Assembly (NCBI GenBank): GCA_937997605.1
Contig: CALLFD010000097.1
Coordinates: 1 to 7,788, forward strand
Reading direction: 5' to 3'
Origin: an uncultured Collinsella sp.
Lineage (GTDB): Bacteria; Actinomycetota; Coriobacteriia; Coriobacteriales; Coriobacteriaceae
DNA: 7,788 bases
How positions within the stretch are numbered: position 1 is the first letter of the stretch; the number at the start of each line of letters is the position of its first letter. Shown here piece after piece: positions 1 to 5,858 of the stretch. The translations under genes were made by a program, and so were the position numbers. The notes beneath the pieces are model-generated. The model was not told the origin of the DNA, did not search any database, and saw nothing but the letters and a program-made list of their open reading frames with translations.

Positions 1-563
1 ACTACAACAAGTCCAATGAAGAGGGTATCTATCAGCACTTTAAGACCGTCGCCGACGCTGTGGACATCCCCTGCATCCTGTACAACATCCCCGGCCGCTG
101 CGGCTGCGGCATCAGCGAGCGCAATGTAGAGCGCTTGGCCGCGCACCCCAACATCATGGGTATTAAGGAAGCCTCGGGCAACGTCGTCTACGCGGCCAAG
201 ATTGCCCACCTGCTGTCCGACGACTTCCGCATGTATTCGGGCGAGGATGCGCTGACCGTACCTCTCATGAGCCTGGGCGCCTCGGGCACCATCAGCGTGT
301 GGGCCGATGTTCAGCCGCAGCTCGTGCATGACATGTGCCGCGCCTATCTGGATGGTGACGTGGCACGTGCCCGCGATATCCAAATTGCCGGCCAGCCGCT
401 CATCAACGCCCTCTTTAGTGAGGTCAACCCCATCCCCGTCAAAGAGGCGCTCGCCCAGATGGGTATGATCGAGGCAAACTACCGCATGCCGCTGTGCCCC
501 ATGGCAGACGACACGCGCGCCGCACTTACCGACGCTCTGAAGGGAGCTGGTCTGCTTGATTAA
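1..563 (+). CDS. dapA: 4-hydroxy-tetrahydrodipicolinate synthase, C-terminal part (5' end outside window)
   Basis: DapA condenses pyruvate with aspartate semialdehyde in the cytoplasm, the committed step of diaminopimelate/lysine synthesis. The reading frame is open from the window edge (first full codon at base 3) to TAA at 561-563, giving 186 residues. The visible start matches the family's YYNK segment. YNIPGR carries the catalytic-triad tyrosine (visible residue 27, equivalent to E. coli Tyr133) and the substrate-carboxylate arginine (residue 32, Arg138). GIKEASGN carries the Schiff-base lysine (residue 55, Lys161). The 28-residue spacing equals that of E. coli, so about 106 N-terminal residues lie outside. 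GASGTISV and NPIPVKEAL, typical of the C-terminal half, are present. The residue after the arginine is Cys where Thr is usual. The gene overlaps dapB by 8 nt, implying a shared transcript. The GTG at base 60 is internal, not the start. Confidence 0.96.
   Translation, partial: YNKSNEEGIYQHFKTVADAVDIPCILYNIPGRCGCGISERNVERLAAHPNIMGIKEASGNVVYAAKIAHLLSDDFRMYSGEDALTVPLMSLGASGTISVWADVQPQLVHDMCRAYLDGDVARARDIQIAGQPLINALFSEVNPIPVKEALAQMGMIEANYRMPLCPMADDTRAALTDALKGAGLLD
541..546 (+). promoter_or_regulatory. Ribosome-binding site of dapB, inside the end of dapA
   Basis: AGGGAG lies 9 nt before the TTG at 556 and supports that unusual start. The next ATG (574) would cut into the nucleotide-binding strand before GTGRMG. 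The site lies within dapA coding sequence, consistent with translational coupling. Confidence 0.75.
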
Positions 564-1296
564 GACCGTCATTATGGGAACGGGCCGCATGGGCTCACTC
601 ATCCGCACCACCGCCGAAGGCGTTGTCGACGCCGCCGGTCAGCACGTTTTTGATATCGTCGCCCAGATTGGCTTCGATTTGAGCGAGCTCGAGAACGCAC
701 CGGCCGCCGATGTAATCATCGACTTCTCGAACGTCGTTACCTTCGATGCCGTCGTCGCCTATGTCGAGCGCACGGGCGCCGCGTTGGTCTCGGGCACCAC
801 GGGCTACACCCCCGAGCAGATGGACCGCCTGCGCGAGCTTGGTCAGAACGCCCGCGTCATGCACTCCGGCAATTACTCCATCGGTATCGCAGCCCTGCGT
901 CATCTGGTAGCACAGGCCACACGCGAGCTGCCCGGCTTTGACTGCGAGATCGTCGAGACACACCACAACCAAAAGGTTGACGCCCCCAGCGGCACCGCCA
1001 AGCTGCTACTCGACGCCGTGGTCGAAGCCGAGCCCGAGGCTGGCTACCACCCCGTCTATGGCCGCGAGGGCATGTGCGGAGCACGCGATCCCAAGGAAAT
1101 CGGTATGCACTCGCTGCGCGGCGGCACCGTCGCCGGCGTGCACGAGGTGAGCTTCTTTGGCCAGGACGAGGAGGTCACGCTCACCCACCGCGCCACGAGC
1201 CGTCAGATCTTTGTCAACGGCGCCTTGGCGGCCGCGCAGAAGCTCGTCACCCGCGAACCTGGCTTCTATACGTTCGACCAGGTCATGTTTGCCTAA
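556..1296 (+). CDS. dapB: 4-hydroxy-tetrahydrodipicolinate reductase
   Basis: DapB reduces the DapA product with NAD(P)H to tetrahydrodipicolinate, the second step of the diaminopimelate branch. The 246-residue product has the N-terminal Rossmann motif GTGRMG (residues 8-13) and SGTTG (79-83) near the nicotinamide site. The catalytic stretch ETHHNQKVDAPSGT (134-147) has His136 and Lys140 in the positions of E. coli His159 and Lys163. SLRGGTVAGVHEV (186-198) and the C-terminal THRATSRQIF segment are also family signatures. At 246 residues it is of the shorter Gram-positive type (E. coli about 273). The start is TTG at 556, supported by AGGGAG 9 nt upstream and by the need to keep the beta strand before GTGRMG. 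It overlaps dapA by 8 nt and is followed 39 nt later by dapH on the same strand, as expected for an operon. Confidence 0.97.
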   Translation: MIKTVIMGTGRMGSLIRTTAEGVVDAAGQHVFDIVAQIGFDLSELENAPAADVIIDFSNVVTFDAVVAYVERTGAALVSGTTGYTPEQMDRLRELGQNARVMHSGNYSIGIAALRHLVAQATRELPGFDCEIVETHHNQKVDAPSGTAKLLLDAVVEAEPEAGYHPVYGREGMCGARDPKEIGMHSLRGGTVAGVHEVSFFGQDEEVTLTHRATSRQIFVNGALAAAQKLVTREPGFYTFDQVMFA

Positions 1297-1335
1297 CCAG
1301 GTATCAACCGAATCCACCCAAAGGAGAGATAGCAA

Positions 1336-2055
1336 ATGAGCAACGCAGCCGAGATGGATGCACAGGAGATTATCAACTACATCGCCACCGCGCCCAAAAA
1401 GACGCCCGTCAAGCTGTACGTGCGCGAAAAGCCCGGCATGAAGGTCCAGTGGGGCGATGCGCACGTCTACGGTGGTCGTCGCGGCAAGACCGTCTTTGGC
1501 GACTGGGATGAGCTCAAGGCCATCCTCGATGCCAATGCCGATTCCATCGATTACTACGACGTCGAGAATGACTGCCGCAACTCCGCCGTCCCCATGCTCG
1601 ACCTTAAGGGCATCAACGCCCGCATTGAGCCGGGCGCGATCATCCGCGACCGCGTCGAGATCGGCGACCGCGCCGTCATCATGATGGGCGCTATCATCAA
1701 CATCGGCTCCGTCATTGGTGAGGGTTCCATGATTGATATGGGCGCCGTGCTGGGCGGCCGCGCCACCGTGGGCAAGAACTGCCACATCGGCGCCGGCGCC
1801 GTACTGGCAGGCGTCGTTGAGCCCGCCAGCGCCACGCCCGTCATCATCGAGGATGATGTCATGATTGGCGCCAACGCCGTGGTCCTGGAGGGCGTGCGCG
1901 TGGGCAAGGGCGCCGTCGTGGCTGCCGGTGCCGTATGCGTCGAGGACGTCCCCGCCGGCGCCGTCGTGGCCGGTGTTCCCGCCCGCGTCATCAAGATGCG
2001 TGACGAGAAGACCGACAGCAAGACCGGTCTCGAGGAAGGCCTGCGCCAGCTTTAA
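1336..2055 (+). CDS. dapH: 2,3,4,5-tetrahydropyridine-2,6-dicarboxylate N-acetyltransferase
   Basis: DapH (often also labelled dapD) transfers an acetyl group from acetyl-CoA to tetrahydrodipicolinate, opening the N-acetyl branch of lysine/diaminopimelate synthesis found in Bacillus and relatives. The 239-residue product closely follows the Bacillus subtilis DapH pattern as I remember it. It has an N-terminal helical domain (about 1-85, TPVKLYV and VFGDWDEL), the [14 protein letters not shown] linker (78-91), then a left-handed beta-helix of hexapeptide repeats (about 95-215) including [29 protein letters not shown] and [10 protein letters not shown]. It ends in the family's GLRQL-type tail. 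AAGGAG at 1321-1326 lies 9 nt before ATG. It is the last gene of the plus-strand dap block. The aminotransferase and deacetylase of the branch do not follow directly. The succinyl-type DapD is unlikely given the overall match. Confidence 0.96.
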   Translation: MSNAAEMDAQEIINYIATAPKKTPVKLYVREKPGMKVQWGDAHVYGGRRGKTVFGDWDELKAILDANADSIDYYDVENDCRNSAVPMLDLKGINARIEPGAIIRDRVEIGDRAVIMMGAIINIGSVIGEGSMIDMGAVLGGRATVGKNCHIGAGAVLAGVVEPASATPVIIEDDVMIGANAVVLEGVRVGKGAVVAAGAVCVEDVPAGAVVAGVPARVIKMRDEKTDSKTGLEEGLRQL

Positions 2056-2057
2056 TA

Positions 2058-2085
2058 GTTACGGCGTTTTACCAAACGCCGTAAC
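2058..2085. other. Perfect 12-bp hairpin just after dapH
   Basis: GTTACGGCGTTT (2058-2069) is perfectly complementary to AAACGCCGTAAC (2074-2085) around a 4-nt loop, starting 3 nt after the dapH stop. No T-run follows on the plus strand, so it is not a textbook intrinsic terminator. It may protect the 3' end of the dap mRNA or act with the next two structures. Confidence 0.7.
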
Positions 2086-2098
2086 GACCCGACGCTGC

Positions 2099-2196
2099 AA
2101 ACGCCCCTAGGCGGCAATCTGACGTTCAATCGTCGGGCATGACCAGAAGGTCAATGCCCTCCTCTTTCGCGTCACCTTGCTCGCCTAGGGGCGTTT
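2099..2196. ncRNA. 98-nt long imperfect hairpin, possible structured RNA or small palindromic element
   Basis: The outer arms AAACGCCCCTAGGCG (2099-2113) and CGCCTAGGGGCGTTT (2182-2196) pair perfectly over 15 bp. The stem continues with GCAA/TTGC (2114-2117, 2177-2180) past one bulged T, then TGACG/CGTCA (2120-2124, 2170-2174) past a 2x2 loop. The tip is a 10-bp hairpin, GGGCATGACC with GGTC-A-ATGCCC (2135-2159), with an AGAA loop. GACG/CGTC (2121-2124, 2131-2134) is a competing helix. TTTT ends the plus-strand arm. No coding potential is seen. It could be a small RNA or 3'-UTR structure, a complex terminator, or a MITE-like repeat. The strand is undecided and the function unknown. Confidence 0.4.
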
Positions 2197-2235
2197 TCGC
2201 TGGCGTATGCTCAACCTGCGGCGCAATTCAATCCC

Positions 2236-2280
2236 AAGCAAAAAGGCCGAAGCCCCGAAGGGTTCCGGCCTTTTTGCTTT
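2236..2280. terminator. Bidirectional intrinsic terminator between converging dapH and the NA37 gene
   Basis: The 13-bp arms AAGCAAAAAGGCC (2236-2248) and GGCCTTTTTGCTT (2267-2279) are perfectly complementary. Further pairing (GAA, CCC with GGG, TTC) is possible in the 18-nt interior. A-rich left and T-rich right flanks make it work in both directions: it would end the dap transcript on plus and the NA37 transcript on minus, whose stop codon is 23 nt away. Confidence 0.9.
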
Positions 2281-2302
2281 GTCTGCAGATTACAAGCGCA
2301 GT

Positions 2303-3307
2303 TTATCGATTCTCAATTGACCCGATGTTTTTGAGCTCGATGGAGATGAGGCCGTTGGGCTCGTTGACAAACTCGATGTACTCGGAGTTCGAACCCATCT
2401 CGGCCGGGAAGCTGATCTCGATACCCGTGTCGGTACGGATCTTGTGATTGCGCACCGCCGCGCGTTCGACCTGCTTGCGCTCCACGGGCACACGCTCAGG
2501 CACCTTCTCCTCGGTCAGTGCCGCGCGCACGCTCTCCTTGATAACCGGTTCGTCCTCAAAGACCTCATCGACGATATCCCAAGGCGGCAGCTCCTCGTCA
2601 TCCTCAACCTTCTCGGCAACGGCAGCCTTAACCTTAGCGAGCGCTACAGCCGTGTTGGCACCGTGCTCCTCGGCGACTTCCTCGACCACACGCGTCACGG
2701 TGTCGATGACCTCCTTGCCCGATACGCCCGTGTCGCACTGCAACAGGCCGTCGGGAATGAGCATGCGATCCTCGCTGGCGATCTTGCGCTTCTTGTCCAC
2801 ATAGCCGATCTCCATGGTGCTTGCACGCACGATTGCATAGCTCGGCACCTTTTGCGAAGGGTTCGGCAGAATGGCATAGTGGCGCGCGATGTCGTTACGC
2901 ACCTCGCCCTCTTCGCGACCCACCTCGTGCATGAATGCCTGCTTAGAGCCCAGCAGCATCACGGCAAACCAGCGGGCATCCTCATCGTCGTCAAAATCGG
3001 CCACGAGCACGTCGGTGGACTCGGCTTTCTCGGCTTTGGTAAGCTCGGAGGAGATAAACTCCGCAATCTGCTGCGACAGGTCCACGAACTCGCGCTCGCC
3101 AAAGAAATAGCCCTTGAGCTCGCCGCCAAACGCAGAGTTCTCGGCAAACGTGGCGCGTTTATTGTCGGCCGAGGTACGCGCGCGGCGCAAATGCGTGGTT
3201 ACGAAATTGCGCACGGTACGGCTTTCGATATCCAACTCGCGCTGGCTCATAACGTTGACGGCAGAGTCAAAGTCCAGGATATGCAGAATCGCGTGATTGA
3301 TTTTCAT
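2303..3307 (-). CDS. NA37/YejK-type nucleoid-associated protein
   Basis: The 334-residue product resembles the 37-kDa nucleoid-associated protein family (NdpA/YejK, Pfam NA37), especially Firmicute members. The N-terminus MKINHAILHILDFDS and the C-terminal run GIEISFPAEM...YIEFVNEPNG...IELKNIGSI are characteristic. Family members are cytoplasmic and associate with the chromosome; their exact role is poorly known. An acidic stretch (about 232-258, rich in Glu and Asp) lies before a basic linker (about 268-290). I chose ATG at 3307 because GGA (3317-3319 on the complement) sits 9 nt upstream and the product then starts with the family's usual MKINxAILH. ATG at 3316 would add Met-Pro-Tyr but has GGA directly against it. 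It converges on dapH across a shared terminator. No signal peptide or membrane segment is visible. Confidence 0.85.
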   Translation of the reverse strand: MKINHAILHILDFDSAVNVMSQRELDIESRTVRNFVTTHLRRARTSADNKRATFAENSAFGGELKGYFFGEREFVDLSQQIAEFISSELTKAEKAESTDVLVADFDDDEDARWFAVMLLGSKQAFMHEVGREEGEVRNDIARHYAILPNPSQKVPSYAIVRASTMEIGYVDKKRKIASEDRMLIPDGLLQCDTGVSGKEVIDTVTRVVEEVAEEHGANTAVALAKVKAAVAEKVEDDEELPPWDIVDEVFEDEPVIKESVRAALTEEKVPERVPVERKQVERAAVRNHKIRTDTGIEISFPAEMGSNSEYIEFVNEPNGLISIELKNIGSIENR

Positions 3308-3345
3308 ATACGGCATTCCGTTCTAGATCGATTTCGGCACGAACC

Positions 3346-3351
3346 AGTATA
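3346..3351 (-). promoter_or_regulatory. Possible -10 element of the NA37 gene
   Basis: TATACT on the minus strand lies about 38 nt before the chosen start codon. No good -35 hexamer is found 16-18 nt further upstream; that stretch is GC-rich. If it is real, initiation would be near 3339, giving a short leader. Confidence 0.3.
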
Positions 3352-3382
3352 GCGGTCGAGCCCACCCCAGGCGCATCGAAGA

Positions 3383-3415
3383 TTGGTGCATCGGGGACAG
3401 GTTGCTTTGCACCAA
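3383..3415 (+). repeat. Hairpin repeat, copy A (downstream of the hydrolase gene)
   Basis: The perfect 8-bp arms TTGGTGCA (3383-3390) and TGCACCAA (3408-3415) enclose 17 nt. The 31-nt core 3385-3415 matches copy B (4611-4641) at 28 of 31 positions in the same orientation. It ends 3 nt beyond the hydrolase stop codon. The form fits a REP-like or MITE-like element; a 3'-end hairpin role is also possible. No T-run follows on the minus strand. Confidence 0.8.
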
Positions 3416-3418
3416 TGG

Positions 3419-4579
3419 CTAGCGCAGGAGCTCGGACTGCCAAGCCTCGAGCTGTTCTGCCAAACTCTTGCCGGCAGCGGGCATGTCGATCTGGGGTCGT
3501 TTGGGCAGCAGTGCGCATTTAAGGATTGCCGCGATGGTCTGCGAGACAAAGCGTCGCGTATCCTTGTCAAAGCCTTGCGCAGCCTGGAGCATCACGGGCA
3601 GGCTCTCGCGCAGATTCCCAGCGATATCAGCAAACCGCTCAGCACCCGTAGCCTCAAACACGGAGAACAACGCATCTACAAAACGCTCGCGCTCGCTAGG
3701 CGACACTGCAAGCAGCATCTCGCGAATGGAGCCATCAACGTACCGAGCGCCGGCGGACAGACGCTCGCAGTACACGAAGTCGCGACCATCAACCACCCAG
3801 CTAAAGGGATTGTGCTGCAGCAGGCTGAACTCGGTGCTCTCAACGATGGCATAGTCCTCCTGTGTCTCGAACATCATGCCAAAGATCGACGACCGAGGTA
3901 GCGTCTTGTCGATTCGACCGGAAAGATCGGCAAAGGCGTCGCCGTTCAGGAACTCCTCGACGAAGCCCGGACCATCATGGGAATATGCCCGTTCGATTCG
4001 CTCACGGGCGACATCGGAGCACATCGCCGCACCGTACACCGCAAGGTTTCCACCCTTGGAATGACCTCCGCACAAAAGCGGCCCGTCAATCGCATCCGCC
4101 GCCTCGTCCACATAACGCGCCGCGGATTCCTGGGCCGGCACAGGGCACCGGAACGCCATGTTAAAGTCCTCTTTCCAGCCCACAATCGTGCTGTCGGTCC
4201 CCCGGAAGGAAAGATAACTAAACCCCGCCGGAAACCGGAACGCCATGGCTGCAAACTGTTCTGTCGCCACCACATCGCTCACGGCACGATAGCCGCAAAC
4301 GTGCACGCCACGGTAACGAGGGCTTGCTGCCACGGCCTCCAACAGGGCCCTGCTCCCCTCTGGGTCCCACAGGTCGTCAATCATGTCCCGGTAGCACTCG
4401 GCACGCAGCAGCTCGCGTACATCTAGGCCCTGCCAGTTCGTCAGCTCCGCCATATCACCCGGCAAACGCAAATAGGATAACCACGCAAAGACCAGGCTAT
4501 CCACCGCGCAGAACGGCCGCTCCTCAAACGGATCAAATGCCGTCTGAGCATAGGTCAAAAAATTAGGCGAATCCGACAT
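3419..4579 (-). CDS. DUF2974 (Mbeg1-like) alpha/beta hydrolase
   Basis: The 386-residue product is a putative serine hydrolase or lipase of the alpha/beta fold. The nucleophile elbow is GHSKGG (172-177, Ser174) after strand PLLCG. FRGTD (125-129) fits the oxyanion-hole strand seen in lipase-3-like proteins. HDGPGF (201-206) holds an acid candidate and QHNPFSW (255-261) a histidine candidate. The N-terminal NFLTYAQTAFDPFEERPFC...VDSLVF and the whole layout match DUF2974 proteins of Gram-positive bacteria; the substrate is unknown. There is no signal peptide or clear membrane segment, so it is probably cytoplasmic. The ribosome-binding site AGGAGG (4583-4588) is strong but only 3 nt from ATG. 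The gene is bracketed by related hairpin repeats: one 3 nt after the stop and one 16 nt before the start. It has no obvious promoter outside the repeat and sits between ldh and the NA37 gene without an apparent functional link. Confidence 0.85.
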   Translation of the reverse strand: MSDSPNFLTYAQTAFDPFEERPFCAVDSLVFAWLSYLRLPGDMAELTNWQGLDVRELLRAECYRDMIDDLWDPEGSRALLEAVAASPRYRGVHVCGYRAVSDVVATEQFAAMAFRFPAGFSYLSFRGTDSTIVGWKEDFNMAFRCPVPAQESAARYVDEAADAIDGPLLCGGHSKGGNLAVYGAAMCSDVARERIERAYSHDGPGFVEEFLNGDAFADLSGRIDKTLPRSSIFGMMFETQEDYAIVESTEFSLLQHNPFSWVVDGRDFVYCERLSAGARYVDGSIREMLLAVSPSERERFVDALFSVFEATGAERFADIAGNLRESLPVMLQAAQGFDKDTRRFVSQTIAAILKCALLPKRPQIDMPAAGKSLAEQLEAWQSELLR

Positions 4580-4595
4580 GGCCCTCCTATCAACT

Positions 4596-4641
4596 ATGGT
4601 GCATTAGGATGGTGCATTGGGGTCAGGTTACTTTGCACCAA
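4596..4641 (+). repeat. Hairpin repeat, copy B with an extra half-unit (upstream of the hydrolase gene)
   Basis: The 31-nt core at 4611-4641 differs from copy A at 3 positions. Its arms TGGTGCA (4610-4616) and TGCACCA (4634-4640) pair over 7 bp. Immediately left, ATGGTGCATTAGG (4596-4608) is a near-copy of ATGGTGCATTGGG (4609-4621), a 13-bp tandem duplication of the left arm. A degenerate equivalent (GCGCATCGAAGA) precedes copy A. The right end overlaps the A-run of the ldh terminator. Confidence 0.8.
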
Positions 4642-4675
4642 AAAGGCGCCCGGGCCGTGTGGACCCGGACGCCTT
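4640..4675 (-). terminator. Intrinsic terminator of ldh
   Basis: On the minus strand the arms AAGGCGTCCGGG and CCCGGGCGCCTT (complement of 4664-4675 and 4643-4654) pair over 12 bp with one G-U, followed by five T (4640-4644). The structure starts 31 nt after the ldh stop and should separate ldh from the hydrolase gene. Confidence 0.9.
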
Positions 4676-4706
4676 CATTGTAGCTTTTCGCTCTAGCGAG
4701 CTTGAT

Positions 4707-5657
4707 TTAGCAGGAGAAATCGACGCTGTCGATGATGTCCTTGAGGGCCTTGGCGGAGACGGTGAGCTCATGCTGCTCGTCATCGTTCAGCGGCACGGGG
4801 ACGCGGCAGACAACGCCGTCGCGGCCAACGACGGTCGGCATGGAGATGGCAAGATCGGACAGGCCATACTCGCCCACCATGAGCGAGGAGACAGGCAGAA
4901 CGGTCTGCTCATCGCGCATGACGGCGGTGCAGATGCGCTTGACGGCCATGGCGACGCCATAGTAGGTGGCGTGCTTCTTCTCGATGATGGTGTAGGCGGA
5001 GTTCTTGACGTCCTCGGCGATGCGCTTCTCGGCAGCCTCATGCTCCAGGTGGCCGTGAAGCTCACAGAAGGTGTTCAGCGGAACACCGGCAACCTGAGCG
5101 CTGGACCAAGCGACAAACTCGGAGTCGCCGTGCTCACCCATGACGTAGGCCTGGACATCGCGCGGGTCAACCTCGACGTGGGCACCGAGCATCTGCTGCA
5201 GACGGCCGGTGTCGAGCACGGTGCCGGAGCCGATGACATGGCCCTCGGGCAAGCCGGACATCTTGATGGCGGCATAAGTCAGAACATCGACCGGGTTGGA
5301 GACGATGAGCAGAATGCCGTCGAAGCCGGACTTCTTAATTTCGGGGATAATGGACTTAAAGATGCTGACGTTCTTGTTGACCAGGTCCAGGCGGGTCTCA
5401 CCGGGCTTCTGGGCAGCGCCAGCGGTGACAACAATCATGGCGGCGTCGGCGACATCGGAATAATCGCCGGCGTAGATCTTCATCGGCTCGGCAAACGTCA
5501 TGCCGTGCGCGATATCCAGGGCCTCACCCTCGGCGCGGTTCTTGTCCACGTCGATGAGGACCATCTCGGAGAACAGACCGCTCTGCATCAGCGCGAACGC
5601 CGAAGACGAACCGACGAAACCGCAGCCGACAATAGCGACCTTCTTCTCGTTAACCAT
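4707..5657 (-). CDS. ldh: L-lactate dehydrogenase
   Basis: The enzyme reduces pyruvate to L-lactate and regenerates NAD+ during fermentation; it is cytoplasmic. The 316-residue product has the Rossmann motif GCGFVG (11-16) and Asp36 for NAD preference. The substrate loop AAQKPGETRLDL has Gln83, the lactate-type discriminator (malate enzymes have Arg), and Arg89. LDTGRL supplies Asp149 and Arg152, and GEHGD holds the catalytic His176, the counterpart of His195 in conventional numbering. With that 19-residue offset, positions 173 and 188, used for fructose-1,6-bisphosphate binding in allosteric bacterial LDHs, are Gln154 and Gln169. ATG at 5657 is chosen because GGGAG lies 6 nt upstream and the product then starts at the usual distance from the glycine motif. 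The gene is monocistronic by its terminator, and a leader hairpin lies before it. Confidence 0.95.
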   Translation of the reverse strand: MVNEKKVAIVGCGFVGSSSAFALMQSGLFSEMVLIDVDKNRAEGEALDIAHGMTFAEPMKIYAGDYSDVADAAMIVVTAGAAQKPGETRLDLVNKNVSIFKSIIPEIKKSGFDGILLIVSNPVDVLTYAAIKMSGLPEGHVIGSGTVLDTGRLQQMLGAHVEVDPRDVQAYVMGEHGDSEFVAWSSAQVAGVPLNTFCELHGHLEHEAAEKRIAEDVKNSAYTIIEKKHATYYGVAMAVKRICTAVMRDEQTVLPVSSLMVGEYGLSDLAISMPTVVGRDGVVCRVPVPLNDDEQHELTVSAKALKDIIDSVDFSC

Positions 5658-5663
5658 TAGAAA

Positions 5664-5668
5664 CTCCC
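5664..5668 (-). promoter_or_regulatory. Ribosome-binding site of ldh
   Basis: GGGAG on the minus strand sits 6 nt before ATG at 5657. It decides against the in-frame ATG at 5735, whose 26 extra codons would run through a stable hairpin and resemble no LDH N-terminus. Confidence 0.75.
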
Positions 5669-5683
5669 ATCTCACTCCACAAA

Positions 5684-5714
5684 CAAGCCGCCCGGGAACG
5701 ACCCGAGCGGCTTG
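5684..5714 (-). promoter_or_regulatory. Stable hairpin in the ldh leader
   Basis: On the minus strand CAAGCCGCTCGGG and CCCGGGCGGCTTG (complement of 5702-5714 and 5684-5696) form a 13-bp stem with one G-U pair and a 5-nt loop. Only TTTGT follows, so termination would be weak. It lies 26 nt before the ldh start codon and could act as an mRNA stabiliser or a weak attenuator. Confidence 0.55.
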
Positions 5715-5746
5715 CCGTAATCCCAATACATCCAATCGGGACTTTG

Positions 5747-5752
5747 ATTATG
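5747..5752 (-). promoter_or_regulatory. Weak candidate -10 element for ldh
   Basis: CATAAT on the minus strand is the best -10-like hexamer in the 201-nt gap between the aminotransferase and ldh, about 90 nt before the ldh start. The -35 position (GATTTT or similar) is poor. A second weak option further upstream is TTGAAA followed after 15 nt by TATTTT. No convincing terminator follows the aminotransferase stop in this gap, so read-through into ldh is possible. Confidence 0.2.
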
Positions 5753-5858
5753 CTCCTATTCGCAGCCAAAAATCGACCGTTTACCGAAATTGTTTGCAGG
5801 ATTCGTAAAATAACTGCACGAAATCGGTTTCAAGCTATTGACGAGCCGAGATAACTTT

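Noticed and set aside
1006..1785. Minus-strand open frame spanning dapB and dapH
   Set aside because: It crosses the dapB-dapH boundary antisense to two clear enzymes, and its translation is low-complexity (Asp, Ala, His, Val).
2112..2159. 15-codon minus-strand peptide (TTG start, ending at TAG) within the palindrome
   Set aside because: AGGAGG lies only 3 nt before the TTG and is part of the stem-loop sequence; the length is too short to support without conservation data.
2099..2196. Integron attC site
   Set aside because: It is a long imperfect palindrome, but the ends lack the RYYYAAC and GTTRRRY core sites and no integron cassettes are present.
2139..2447. Possible small plus-strand gene in the dapH-NA37 gap
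   Set aside because: It begins inside the 98-nt palindrome, runs through the bidirectional terminator and into NA37 coding sequence, and has no ribosome-binding site.
2444..3352. Plus-strand open frame opposite the NA37 gene
   Set aside because: The minus-strand product matches a known family end to end; the plus frame has no recognisable domain.
4617..5660. Long open frame on the plus strand (347 codons) opposite ldh
   Set aside because: It is a shadow of the GC-rich ldh gene: low-complexity Asp/Gly/Leu/Val-rich translation, no family resemblance, and it starts within a repeat and runs through the ldh terminator.
5658..5735. 26-codon N-terminal extension of ldh from ATG 5735
   Set aside because: It would translate through the leader hairpin and bears no LDH similarity; ATG 5657 has a well-placed ribosome-binding site.
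5658..5858. Rex (redox repressor) operator before ldh
   Set aside because: I looked for a TTGTGA-n6-TCACAA type palindrome, since ldh is often Rex-controlled, and found no acceptable match.
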